In this document: in pieces, positions 17,552 through 25,938 of the stretch
Layout of the letters: each line of letters begins with the position of its first letter
How positions within the stretch are numbered: the first letter of the stretch is position 1
From: Treponema sp.
Lineage (GTDB): Bacteria; Spirochaetota; Spirochaetia; Treponematales; Treponemataceae
Direction: 5' to 3'
Length of the DNA: 56,289 nucleotides
NCBI GenBank assembly: GCA_002749205.1
Contig: PDOP01000039.1
Coordinates: 1 to 56,289, forward strand
Position numbers and translations under genes: made by a program
Notes under the pieces: model-generated
What the model was told of the DNA's origin: nothing
What the model saw: the letters and a program-made list of their open reading frames with translations, nothing else
Databases searched by the model: none

Positions 17552-17758
17552 ATGAATGATAAATGTGAAAACCTTGAAAAATGCCCGTTTTTTTTAAGTT
17601 TTGCGGGCAATTCCGAAGTTGTAAAGAACGGTTGGATTAGTTTGTTTTGCAACGACATTGAAAAGTCAAAAAGATGCAAAAGAAAACAGTATCGAATTAC
17701 AAATAATGCTATGCCTCCCGTAAGCATGACTCCCACGGGAGTGATTTTAGAGCCTTAG
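17552..17758 (+). CDS. Small Cys-containing conserved protein, 68 aa
   Basis: MNDKCENLEKCPFF starts the protein and VVKNGWISLFC with KRCKRKQYR follows, giving four cysteines spaced as a possible metal site. It ends with MPPVSMTPTG. This layout (C-x5-CPFF, then GW-x-x-x-FC, then C-x-RKQYR) matches small uncharacterised proteins found in many bacteria. AGGGGGTG is the ribosome binding site. It follows rnc by 39 nt. Function unknown. Confidence 0.75.
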   Translation: MNDKCENLEKCPFFLSFAGNSEVVKNGWISLFCNDIEKSKRCKRKQYRITNNAMPPVSMTPTGVILEP

Positions 17759-17804
17759 AATAATTATATTTTTTAAATAGGATTTATTTATTGAAGGAGT
17801 TTTT

Positions 17805-18647
17805 ATGAGTGAAAAAATGTATTTACCGCCAAACGAAATTTTAGATGTAACAATTGAAAGCGGTGTAAAAAAAGTCGGTAAGCCTTTATCCAAACAATTT
17901 GTGTTCGGTATTCTTGCCGGTGCCTTTATTGGATTTGCGGCATCTGCTTCAAATATGGCATCTTACGGATTGCTTGCAAATCCCGAAACATACGGATTGG
18001 GCAAATTTGTAGCAGGGCTTCTTTTCCCTGTCGGTCTTATGTTTGTGCTTATAGCCGGTGCGGATCTATTTACGGGAAATAACTTAATTTTTGTTGCTAC
18101 ACTTAAAAAAAGAGTTTCTATATCCGGTATGTTAAAAAACTGGTTGCTTGTTTACATAGGTAATTTTTTGGGTGCGGTTTTAATTGCCGGCGCTGTTGTT
18201 TACATAGGTCAGCTTTCTGCCGGCAAATCTATGCTTGGCGGCCTTACGATTAAAATAGCTTACAGTAAGGTTACTCTGCAATTCGGTAAGGCATTTGTCA
18301 TGGGTATTTTATGTAATTGGATAGTTTGTCTTTCTGTATGGATGAGTTACGGTGCTAAAGATATGGCCGGTAAACTTTTGACTGCTTTTTTTCCGATTTG
18401 GTTGTTTGTAACTTCAGGGTTTGAACACAGTGTTGCAAATATGTATTATGTTCCTGCCGGAATTTTTGCAAAATCCGTTGACAGTTATGTTCAAGCATCG
18501 CATATTTCAGAGTCAGCTCTTCAAGCTCTCAACTGGGGCAATTTTTTTGTAAAAAATCTTGTACCTGTTACGCTTGGTAATATAGTAGGCGGTGTATTTT
18601 TTGTCGGATTGGTTTATTGGTTCTGTTTTTCAAAAAAAGCAAAATAA
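17805..18647 (+). CDS. Formate/nitrite channel, FNT family
   Basis: A 280-aa protein with six membrane segments. Family motifs are GADLFTGNN after TM2-TM3, ILCNWIVCLSVWM in TM4, and FEHSVANMYYVPAG after TM5. FNT proteins form pentameric channels for formate, nitrite or hydrosulfide. With formate-tetrahydrofolate ligase also encoded in this window, formate is the likely substrate, but nothing in the sequence excludes the others. It has its own ribosome binding site (GAAGGAG) and ends at an R1 element that can act as a terminator. Confidence 0.88.
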   Translation: MSEKMYLPPNEILDVTIESGVKKVGKPLSKQFVFGILAGAFIGFAASASNMASYGLLANPETYGLGKFVAGLLFPVGLMFVLIAGADLFTGNNLIFVATLKKRVSISGMLKNWLLVYIGNFLGAVLIAGAVVYIGQLSAGKSMLGGLTIKIAYSKVTLQFGKAFVMGILCNWIVCLSVWMSYGAKDMAGKLLTAFFPIWLFVTSGFEHSVANMYYVPAGIFAKSVDSYVQASHISESALQALNWGNFFVKNLVPVTLGNIVGGVFFVGLVYWFCFSKKAK

Positions 18648-18718
18648 TGGCTGTTTTACTTTAAGCTACTGTTCACTTAGTGGAGCGTTGAGTTTTATGT
18701 ACCGTTTTTCCTTTAGTT

Positions 18719-18811
18719 TGGGGGGTAGCGGAAAAACAATTGTCTTTTTTAGCAAGTTATTTAACTTGCAAAAAAGGCAATTTTTTGCAGCTGGGGGGAG
18801 TCTCCCCCTCA
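18719..18811 (+). repeat. R1 palindromic element, copy 1
   Basis: GGGGGGTAGCGGAAAAACAA at one end and GCAATTTTTTGCAGC, GGGGGGAGTCTCCCCCTC at the other. The inner arms TAGCAAGTTA and TAACTTGC pair. It is the inverted equivalent of the copy after hppA. Confidence 0.75.
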
Positions 18812-18827
18812 TAAAATAAAATGTTAA

Positions 18828-19391
18828 TCAGAAATTTGCGAGAAAGTAAATTGCGTTTAGGACGGATAGTCTTGCTTTTTTTTCGGAGAGGTTTTCCAGT
18901 TTTGATATTGAGCTGATGTAGTAGCAGAAGAGGCCGAAGTCGGGGTCGATGCGGACGGCGTAATCTAAAAAGTCGGGTTGTTTGGCGTTTGTACCGAATA
19001 GGAGGAATACGACATCATCAAGGATGGAAAAGCATTCGGCAAATACGGGCGCGTATCTGAGGTTTGAGTTATCTGTAAGTAAGGTTTTGCATAATGTGTC
19101 TATTCGGTAAACTGTTTCTTCTTTGAATTCTTCATCTTCTTTTTCTGTCCAGGTTTTTTGTACGAGCAATCGTACATTTTTTTGAAAACTTTCAATTACG
19201 GTTATATCATCTTTTGCATTTTCCAGCAAGTCGAGGAATTTTTGGTCTGCTTTAAATGCTTTTGCTATAATTTTTGCCGGAGTGTGCAGGGCATCATCTT
19301 CGGCGTTGATAAAATCGGGTATTCCTTTCAAGCCTGCTTCCTGTACAATTTCGGGAAAAGATATATCTTTAAACACAGTATTCGTAAACAT
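18828..19391 (-). CDS. Conserved hypothetical protein, helical
   Basis: A 187-aa acidic, probably all-helical cytoplasmic protein without signal peptide or recognised motif. Its start is uncertain: TTGACA at 19420-19425 (minus strand) and TATACT directly before the ATG are 22 bp apart, too far for a normal promoter, and an internal GTG at 19376 is possible. No Shine-Dalgarno sequence is seen. Role unknown. Confidence 0.5.
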   Translation of the reverse strand: MFTNTVFKDISFPEIVQEAGLKGIPDFINAEDDALHTPAKIIAKAFKADQKFLDLLENAKDDITVIESFQKNVRLLVQKTWTEKEDEEFKEETVYRIDTLCKTLLTDNSNLRYAPVFAECFSILDDVVFLLFGTNAKQPDFLDYAVRIDPDFGLFCYYISSISKLENLSEKKARLSVLNAIYFLANF

Positions 19392-19545
19392 AGTATATGG
19401 TGCATTTTTATTTGATTTTTGTCAAGTACTAATTGTATTTTCTGTAAGATTTGGGCGTGAAAGTTTTTGCCGGTTTTTTGGCAAGTGATTTAAACACTCC
19501 ATAGCACTGCAAATTTTAAAATTTACTCAATTTAATTTACTCAAC

Positions 19546-20508
19546 TCAGTGGTTTGCTTTTTTTTGCGCTGCAAGTGTATTGCGCTCCCAAAACACCCCG
19601 TCAGAATAGCCTTGTATTGTTTTGTTTTTTTCGGCAAGAGAGAGTCTTTTTTCTGCCCAAACAGCGTATTCACGCTTAAATTCAATTCCGACATATTTTC
19701 TGTTGAGTTTTTTTGCAACAACAGAAGTTGTGCCTGAGCCAAGAAACGGGTCAAAGACAATATCGTTTTCTTTTGAGCTTGCAAGAATTAACTTGGCTAT
19801 CAGTTTTTCAGGCTTTTGTGTCGGGTGCTCGGTGTTTTCGGGCATTGACCAATACGGAATGGAAATATCGTCCCAAAAGTTGGACGGGTAAGTTAGCCTG
19901 AAATTCCCGTTTTTTGTTTCTTCCCAGTCTTTTGGCTTACCGTCTACCTTGTAAGGAGCCATTACCCTTCGCTTCATTTTTACTGCGTCTACATTAAAAT
20001 AATAACTTGATTTATTCTTAACTCCAAACCAAATATCCTCCATTGCGTTTTTCCAATTTTTTTTTGCACCTCTTCCTTTTTCTCTCTGCCAAGTTATTCG
20101 GTTTAAGACAGTCAGGTGTTTTTGCATTACTTGGTACAGTGTGGCTGTATTCTTCCAGTCACCGCATAGATAAAGAGAAGCATGGGGTTTCATGGTTCTG
20201 ACTACGTTGGGAAACCATGTTTCCAAATAGTCTATGTAGGTATTATCATCAGATGATTTAAACTTAAACCCGTGGAAGTCTTTATCTAAATTATAGGGTG
20301 GGTCGATTATTACTAAGTCAAAAATAGAGTTGGGAAGTTTGGTTAAAACTTCGATTGTATTGCCAAGTATGGTTTTATTTATAATTTTATCAGGTTCGAA
20401 AGCGGATCTTTTTGAATACTTAAACAATTTTTTTTCAAACAATTTGGATTCGGTTTCTGATACGGTTAGTGTTCTGTTTCTTTCAGCTTTTTTCTTTTCT
20501 GTATTCAT
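19546..20508 (-). CDS. Site-specific DNA adenine methyltransferase (N6, beta class), orphan
   Basis: A 320-aa enzyme. The catalytic motif IV is DPPYNLDKDFHGF (about residue 70), and the AdoMet-binding motif I comes later as FDPFLGSGTTSVVAKKLN followed by YVGIEFKREY, the beta-class order. It should methylate adenine in a specific DNA site. No restriction endonuclease is next to it, so it is either an orphan regulatory methylase or a solitary survivor of a restriction system. The recognition sequence cannot be predicted. AAGGAC lies upstream of the ATG. Confidence 0.88.
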   Translation of the reverse strand: MNTEKKKAERNRTLTVSETESKLFEKKLFKYSKRSAFEPDKIINKTILGNTIEVLTKLPNSIFDLVIIDPPYNLDKDFHGFKFKSSDDNTYIDYLETWFPNVVRTMKPHASLYLCGDWKNTATLYQVMQKHLTVLNRITWQREKGRGAKKNWKNAMEDIWFGVKNKSSYYFNVDAVKMKRRVMAPYKVDGKPKDWEETKNGNFRLTYPSNFWDDISIPYWSMPENTEHPTQKPEKLIAKLILASSKENDIVFDPFLGSGTTSVVAKKLNRKYVGIEFKREYAVWAEKRLSLAEKNKTIQGYSDGVFWERNTLAAQKKANH

Positions 20509-20669
20509 TATTGGTGTGTTGTCCTTGTATTAACCGCCTTGATACAGGTAGGTTTTACGGTGTTTCTCCTATTTTATAGCTTTTTTTTCAAGATGTCAAT
20601 TTATATGCTTGTAATTTTTGTTTGTTTTTTGCTATTTAAAAAATTATTTTAAAAGTGCATAATAAGGTC

Positions 20670-20738
20670 TTGAAGTAATATTTGTTTTATGTTACAATAA
20701 CATGCTAGATTGTCAGGAAATTTCCTGACATACTTTTT
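20670..20738 (+). promoter_or_regulatory. hppA promoter with start-site palindrome/terminator
   Basis: TTGAAG (20670-20675), a 17-bp spacer and TACAAT (20693-20698) put the transcript start near 20705. TGTCAGGAAATTTCCTGACA, a perfect 20-bp palindrome, occupies 20711-20730 and is followed by TAC and eight T. That has the form of a terminator starting about 6 nt into the transcript. It may be an attenuator or an operator. Confidence 0.65.
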
Positions 20739-20774
20739 TTTAAATTGCAAAGTTTTTTGCATTTAGGAGGACAG

Positions 20775-22847
20775 ATGAATATTACACATGCTCTTTATGC
20801 TGTGCTTGGAGGAGGACTGCTTGCCTTAGCTTATGCGTTTTTCAAAACAAATTGGATTTTTAAGCAAAAGGTTTCAAACGCAACTCTCCAAGAAATTGGC
20901 GGTCATATCGCTGACGGTGCGATGGCCTTTTTGAAACGCGAGTATTTGACATTGGCTCCGTTTGTTATTCTGGTTGCCGTTCTTTTGGCAGTTTTTAACA
21001 AGGGTGCAGTGCGATTTCAGTCGCTGGCATTTTTGCTGGGTGCTATTTGCTCCATGGGCGCAGGCTTCATTGGTATGAGAGTTGCAACAGCCGCAAATAC
21101 CCGCACAACAGATGCCGCATCGAAGAAAGGACTTGCAGGTGCATTACAAATCGCATTTTCAGGCGGTAGCGTTATGGGTATGAGCGTTGTAGGTCTTGCT
21201 CTTTTAGGATTGTTCATTGTATTTATGGTTTCTGTTTCTTTTCTTGGGCAGGAAGAAAGCGTGTTACAAACGCAGATTTTCCCGCTTGCGACAGCTTTTT
21301 CTTTCGGTGCTTCTGCTATAGCATTGTTTTCACGTGTAGGTGGCGGTATTTTTACAAAAGCTGCAGATGTCGGTGCTGACCTGGTAGGAAAGGTTGAAGC
21401 AGGAATTCCTGAAGATGACCCAAGAAACCCTGCAACAATTGCGGATAATGTCGGCGATAATGTAGGTGATGTTGCCGGTATGGGTGCTGACTTGTTTGAG
21501 TCATTTGTCGGTTCAATTGTTGGTGCCATGATTTTAGGGCTTACAATTCAAGCAGACTCAGTTGTAAAAATGAAGCTGACAGTTTTACCTATGATGATTG
21601 CAGTTGTAGGTCTTGTTGCATCTGTTATCGGAACATTCTTTGTTCGAGGCAAAAAAGGTAAAAGCCCTCAAAAAGCATTGAACACCGCTACTTTCGGTGC
21701 CGCTATTTTGGCAACATTGTTTGTATTCGGATTACTGTACTTTTTCATCGGTCCTGAAGCAAGATTTAACGGCTCATCTACTATATATCATGTATTCGGA
21801 TCTACAATAATCGGTTTGGCCGCCGGTGTTTTAATCGGGCTTTTAACCGAATTTTACACCGGAACAAATACAAAGCCTGTAAACAAAATTGTAAAGTCCT
21901 GCGAAACAGGCTCTGCAACAACTATTATTACAGGTCTTGCTGTCGGTATGGAAAGTGCATTCCCTACGCTTGCTTTAATCATTCTTGCCATCGGAGGAAG
22001 TTTTGCTCTTTCAGGACTTTACGGTGTAGGTATGGCTGCCGTAGGTATGTTGATAACCTTGGGTGTTCAGCTTTCGGTTGATGCTTACGGTCCAATTGCA
22101 GACAATGCCGGAGGGCTTGCCGAAATGTCAGGCTTTGAAAGCGAAGTGCGTGAAATCACTGACAGTCTTGATGCTGTCGGAAACACAACAGCCGCTATCG
22201 GAAAAGGCTTTGCCATCGGCTCTGCAGCTCTTACCGCAATTATTCTGTTTACATCATTTAAAGAGCAGGCAGGAGTAAGCGAAGTAAACATCACAAACAT
22301 TCGTGTTTTGATTGGTATATTGCTCGGTGCCGTAATTCCGTTCCTGTTTTCTTCAATGGCAATGTCTGCGGTGGGTAATGCCGCAAATCAGATGATTTCC
22401 GAAGTTCGTCGCCAGTTCCGCGAAAAACCCGGAATACTTGAAGACAAAGAAAAGCCTGATTATAAACGCTGTGTTGACATCAGTACAAAAGCCGCATTGG
22501 GCGAAATGATTATACCCGGTCTTGTTGCGATAATCTCACCTGTGCTTGTAGGCTTTATTGGCGGCCCTGCAATGTTAATCGGACTGCTTACGGGTGTTAC
22601 GGTTACCGGTGTTGTTATGGCTATCTTTATGTCAAACTCAGGCGGTGCTTGGGACAATGCCAAAAAGACAATCGAGGGTGGAGCATCAGGCGGTAAAGGC
22701 TCAGATGCACATAAAGCAGCGGTTGTTGGTGATACGGTAGGCGACCCCTTCAAGGATACAGCCGGCCCTTCAATTAACATCTTGATTAAATTAATGTCAA
22801 TGATATCGCTTGTAATTGCTCCAATGTTGCAAAATATCTGGGGTTAA
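20775..22847 (+). CDS. hppA: Membrane-bound proton/sodium-translocating pyrophosphatase
   Basis: A 690-aa protein with about 16 membrane spans that couples hydrolysis of pyrophosphate to ion pumping. The substrate site reads DVGADLVGKVEAG, then DDPRNPATIADNVGDNVG (about residues 214-231). The later motif GNTTAAIGKGFAIGSA (about 468-483) has Ala at the position that is Lys in potassium-independent enzymes, so this is the K+-dependent type; several bacterial members of that type pump sodium. The ATG at 20775 follows AGGAGG; an upstream frame extension lacks family similarity. Confidence 0.95.
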   Translation: MNITHALYAVLGGGLLALAYAFFKTNWIFKQKVSNATLQEIGGHIADGAMAFLKREYLTLAPFVILVAVLLAVFNKGAVRFQSLAFLLGAICSMGAGFIGMRVATAANTRTTDAASKKGLAGALQIAFSGGSVMGMSVVGLALLGLFIVFMVSVSFLGQEESVLQTQIFPLATAFSFGASAIALFSRVGGGIFTKAADVGADLVGKVEAGIPEDDPRNPATIADNVGDNVGDVAGMGADLFESFVGSIVGAMILGLTIQADSVVKMKLTVLPMMIAVVGLVASVIGTFFVRGKKGKSPQKALNTATFGAAILATLFVFGLLYFFIGPEARFNGSSTIYHVFGSTIIGLAAGVLIGLLTEFYTGTNTKPVNKIVKSCETGSATTIITGLAVGMESAFPTLALIILAIGGSFALSGLYGVGMAAVGMLITLGVQLSVDAYGPIADNAGGLAEMSGFESEVREITDSLDAVGNTTAAIGKGFAIGSAALTAIILFTSFKEQAGVSEVNITNIRVLIGILLGAVIPFLFSSMAMSAVGNAANQMISEVRRQFREKPGILEDKEKPDYKRCVDISTKAALGEMIIPGLVAIISPVLVGFIGGPAMLIGLLTGVTVTGVVMAIFMSNSGGAWDNAKKTIEGGASGGKGSDAHKAAVVGDTVGDPFKDTAGPSINILIKLMSMISLVIAPMLQNIWG

Positions 22848-22860
22848 TTTAACTTTATAT

Positions 22861-22950
22861 GAGGGGGTGTATCCCCCTCGCTGCAAAAAATTGCCTTTTT
22901 TGCAAGTTAAATAACTTGCTAAAAAGGCAATTGTTTTTCCGCTACCCCCC
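22861..22950 (-). repeat. R1 palindromic element, copy 2
   Basis: Inverse of copy 1: GAGGGGGTGTATCCCCCTCG, then TGCAAAAAATTGCC, the arms GCAAGTTA and TAACTTGC, and finally TTTTTCCGCTACCCCCC. It probably terminates hppA transcription. Confidence 0.75.
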
Positions 22951-23058
22951 AAACTAAAGTGAGCGAATTACATAAAACTAAACGATGCACTAAGCCGGTT
23001 TTTAAAAGGCGGTGCGTGATGAAAAAAAAAGAATCCCATTACTGATAAGTCAATCCGC

Positions 23059-23226
23059 TTAACCTGATTTGGCAACTGCCGTCTATCCTTCCGTTCGATT
23101 GTTGTGTTGTACGGTTAAATATTTTTCCCTGTTGGCTTTTTAAGAAGAGGCGGCTTTAAAAAAAAGACGCCGATTAAATTTATAAGCAAAGGACGGAAGA
23201 TTATGCGGCAGTTGTGGGTTGCAAAT
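23059..23226 (+). repeat. R3 palindromic element, copy 3
   Basis: TTAACCTGATTTGG, then CAACTGCCG and CTATCCTTCCGT on the left; ACGGAAGATTATG and CGGCAGTTG on the right. Both pairs of arms are complementary. Confidence 0.75.
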
Positions 23227-23268
23227 TGCTTGCAATTTAAAAAATTTAAGAATTTTAAAAAAAAAGAC

Positions 23269-23297
23269 TAGACAATATTTTTTAGATATGGTAAAAT
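23269..23297 (+). promoter_or_regulatory. Promoter of the peptide importer operon
   Basis: TAGACA (23269-23274), a 17-bp spacer and TAAAAT (23292-23297). AAGGAGG and GGAG lie before the ATG at 23352. Confidence 0.7.
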
Positions 23298-23351
23298 CTG
23301 TATGGCGTGAGGTGTTTTCTCTGAGCCGGTTTAAGGAGGTTTTTAGGAGTT

Positions 23352-24389
23352 ATGCTGAATAATTATTTTGTGAGGCGTTTGCTGTTAATCATTCCGACAT
23401 TTATAGGAATAACATTGGTTGTTTTCGCGGTTACGAGGGTTGTTCCGGGCGGGCCGATTGAGCGAGCAATTATGCAGAGAATGCTCCAGCAAGACAAAGG
23501 CGGTGGTGGAGGAAGCGGTGCAAAAAGCTCGCAAAATACTCAACCGCTTAATGCCGAGGCTTTGGCAGAGCTGAAAGCTTTTTATGGTTTTGACAAACCA
23601 TGGCCGGTAGCTTATGTTATTTGGTTCGGGAAAATACTCAGAGGAGATCTTGGACGATCTACGAAGTACAATGATCCTGTTTTGAGTATGATTGTCAGTC
23701 GTTTTCCTATATCTTTAAGGTTTGGTATCACGTCTTTTATTCTTGTATATCTTATATGTATACCTCTTGGTATTCAAAAAGCGCTCAGGCACAGGAGTGC
23801 TTTTGATAACGCTACTTCCATATTGATATTTGTCGGGTATGCGTTGCCCGGTTATATTGTTGCAATTATTCTTTTGCAGTTTTTTGCTTTTACTTTGGGG
23901 TGGTTCCCTTCGGGAGGATTGTTCTCTCGCGGATATGAGACTATGAACTTTTTCCAGAGGATAAAGGATAATGTATGGCACATGGTTTTGCCCATGATTG
24001 CATACATAATAGGTAGTTTCGCCGTTATGACAATGAGTATGAAAAACAACCTCATGGAAAACATGGCTTCGGATTATGTAAAGACTGCTGTAGCAAAGGG
24101 ACGAACATTCAAAGATGCCATGTGGAAGCACGCTTTTAGAAACAGTGTTATCCCTATTGCCGCAGGATTGGGCGGTATTATTACCATCTTCTTCGTTGGC
24201 GCGTTTCTTATTGAAAAAATCTTTAATATAAACGGAATGGGGCTTCTTTCTTTCCGTGCAATTCAAGACAGAGATTATCCGATTGTTCTTGGCTCTCTTG
24301 TTATGACCGCTTTGTTGACATTGTTAGGTAATATTTTAAGCGATTTTATTCTTTCGCTTGTAGATCCTAGAATAAGGTTGGGGGAATAG
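23352..24389 (+). CDS. oppB: Peptide ABC transporter permease (OppB/YejB-like)
   Basis: A 345-aa permease with six membrane spans and an N-terminal FVRRLLLIIPTFIGITLVVF. VVPGGPIERAI and a Gly-rich loop before LKAFYGFDKPWPVAYVIW are YejB-like. The EAA loop that contacts the ATPases is DYVKTAVAKGRTFKDAMWKH. It forms the channel for oligopeptides with the next gene, which begins after one base. Confidence 0.9.
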   Translation: MLNNYFVRRLLLIIPTFIGITLVVFAVTRVVPGGPIERAIMQRMLQQDKGGGGGSGAKSSQNTQPLNAEALAELKAFYGFDKPWPVAYVIWFGKILRGDLGRSTKYNDPVLSMIVSRFPISLRFGITSFILVYLICIPLGIQKALRHRSAFDNATSILIFVGYALPGYIVAIILLQFFAFTLGWFPSGGLFSRGYETMNFFQRIKDNVWHMVLPMIAYIIGSFAVMTMSMKNNLMENMASDYVKTAVAKGRTFKDAMWKHAFRNSVIPIAAGLGGIITIFFVGAFLIEKIFNINGMGLLSFRAIQDRDYPIVLGSLVMTALLTLLGNILSDFILSLVDPRIRLGE

Positions 24390-24390
24390 T

Positions 24391-25887
24391 ATGGAAGAAA
24401 AAAACACTGAAATCGAAAACATTCAATCGGAAAACAAACTCAAAGAGTACTGGTCGGCTTTTCGCAACAGAATGAGGCTTGACCCTCTGACAAAGAAGCG
24501 CTTTGAAAGATTTGGTGAAATTAAGAGAGCTAAAATTTCATTGCTGGCTGTTGTGATTTTTTATGCCTTTTCTTTAATTGCGGAATTGTTTGTTTCCAAC
24601 AGGCCTATTATTATGGCTGTTGACGGTAAGCTTTATTTTCCTACATATTCCAAGATGTTGCTTGCCGATGATTTTAATTTTAAGGTTGAAAACGAGCTTG
24701 AAATAAATTACAGGGAATTCGCAAAACACTTGAAAAAAACCAAACGGGGCTGGGCTTTAATGCCTGTTATTCCGTATAATCCTTTTGAGGGTGATGTTGC
24801 CGAATATCCGCTTGCTTTGAAATTTGATCATGCCCCTGCAATGGGTTTTGCCGTTACGGATTCTAACTCCTTGCCGCATGACAATCCTGCTGATTATACT
24901 TGGATTGGTGTCGGAAGGATTAATGGTGTAAAAACAGGAGACAAGTATACTTGGGTAAAATTTGCCGATTCCGGTAATCCAAAAAATGAGCTTTCAGATT
25001 TTCCTTCCTCCAAAAGAAGGTGGGTCGGGATTGCGGTAGATAAAACTCGCTCAAATGAGTCTACCAATCCAAAAGATTATATCTGGCATAAAATAGGTGA
25101 TGCTGATAACAGAATAGAGCTTGCCAACGGTAAGATATTTACCATAAGGTTTGCAAAAGGCGATAAAGGGCAAATGTTCCATCCGTTGCCACCTTCTTGG
25201 AAGACAAGGCATATTTTGGGTACGGATAGAATTGGTCGTGATGTTTTTGCCCGTGTTTTATATGGCTTTAGAATAGCGATGACTTTTTCGCTTTCAGTAG
25301 CTATTGTAACATACTTTATTGGTACAGTGCTGGGTATAGCCATGGGTTACTTTGGCGGTATTTTCGATATACTGGTTCAGAGATTTATAGAAATTTGGGA
25401 AAGAATCCCTTATCTTTATATGGTTATGATTTTGGCTGCTATTTTTAAGCCTAACCTTCTTATGTTTATTCTGATTAACATTGCTTTCGGTTGGGCAGGT
25501 AAAACCTGGGGTATGCGTGCAATGACTTACAGGGAGCGTGAGCGCGATTATGTTCTTGCCGCAAGGTCGATGGGTGCAAGCTCTTGGCGAATTATAACAG
25601 TGCATATTTTGCCGAATGTTATGGTTTTGATTGTTACATCGTTGCCGTTTGTTGTTTCCGGCGGTATTGGTGCTTTGACTTCTTTGGATTACTTGGGTTA
25701 CGGATTACAACCGCCGACACCAAGCTGGGGTGAGCTTTTAAGTATCGGAACTTCAACCTATCAGAGTGCACCTTGGATTTTGTCGTCAGCGGTGTTTGGC
25801 TTTGTTTTTATTTTGGTTATGATTACATTTGTTGGGGAAGGTTTGAGAGAAGCCTTTGACCCAAGAAGATTTACCGTGTATAAATAG
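24391..25887 (+). CDS. oppC: Peptide ABC transporter permease (OppC/YejE-like) with large extracytoplasmic insert
   Basis: At 498 aa it is much longer than ordinary OppC (about 300) and longer than YejE (about 340). TM1 is at about residues 48-68; a periplasmic region of nearly 200 residues follows, and the canonical part resumes at HILGTDRIGRDVFARVLYGF with the EAA loop DYVLAARSMGASSWRIITVH. The first part of the insert (LYFPTYSK, then GWALMPVIPYNPF) is YejE-like. The second part has two to three divergent repeats of the form W-x-G-I/V-(15-25 residues)-NP-x-D-Y-x-W, not usual in permeases. Function of the repeats is unknown; contact with the binding protein is one idea. Confidence 0.88.
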   Translation: MEEKNTEIENIQSENKLKEYWSAFRNRMRLDPLTKKRFERFGEIKRAKISLLAVVIFYAFSLIAELFVSNRPIIMAVDGKLYFPTYSKMLLADDFNFKVENELEINYREFAKHLKKTKRGWALMPVIPYNPFEGDVAEYPLALKFDHAPAMGFAVTDSNSLPHDNPADYTWIGVGRINGVKTGDKYTWVKFADSGNPKNELSDFPSSKRRWVGIAVDKTRSNESTNPKDYIWHKIGDADNRIELANGKIFTIRFAKGDKGQMFHPLPPSWKTRHILGTDRIGRDVFARVLYGFRIAMTFSLSVAIVTYFIGTVLGIAMGYFGGIFDILVQRFIEIWERIPYLYMVMILAAIFKPNLLMFILINIAFGWAGKTWGMRAMTYRERERDYVLAARSMGASSWRIITVHILPNVMVLIVTSLPFVVSGGIGALTSLDYLGYGLQPPTPSWGELLSIGTSTYQSAPWILSSAVFGFVFILVMITFVGEGLREAFDPRRFTVYK

Positions 25888-25938
25888 CCTTTGGTTATTT
25901 TATATAAAAGAATGAATTTTTTAGAGGAGGAATTCGTT

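Noticed and set aside
21017..21529. Long reverse-strand frame inside hppA
   Set aside because: A shadow of the third-position bias of hppA, with a Pro/Ala/Ser-rich product typical of such shadows.
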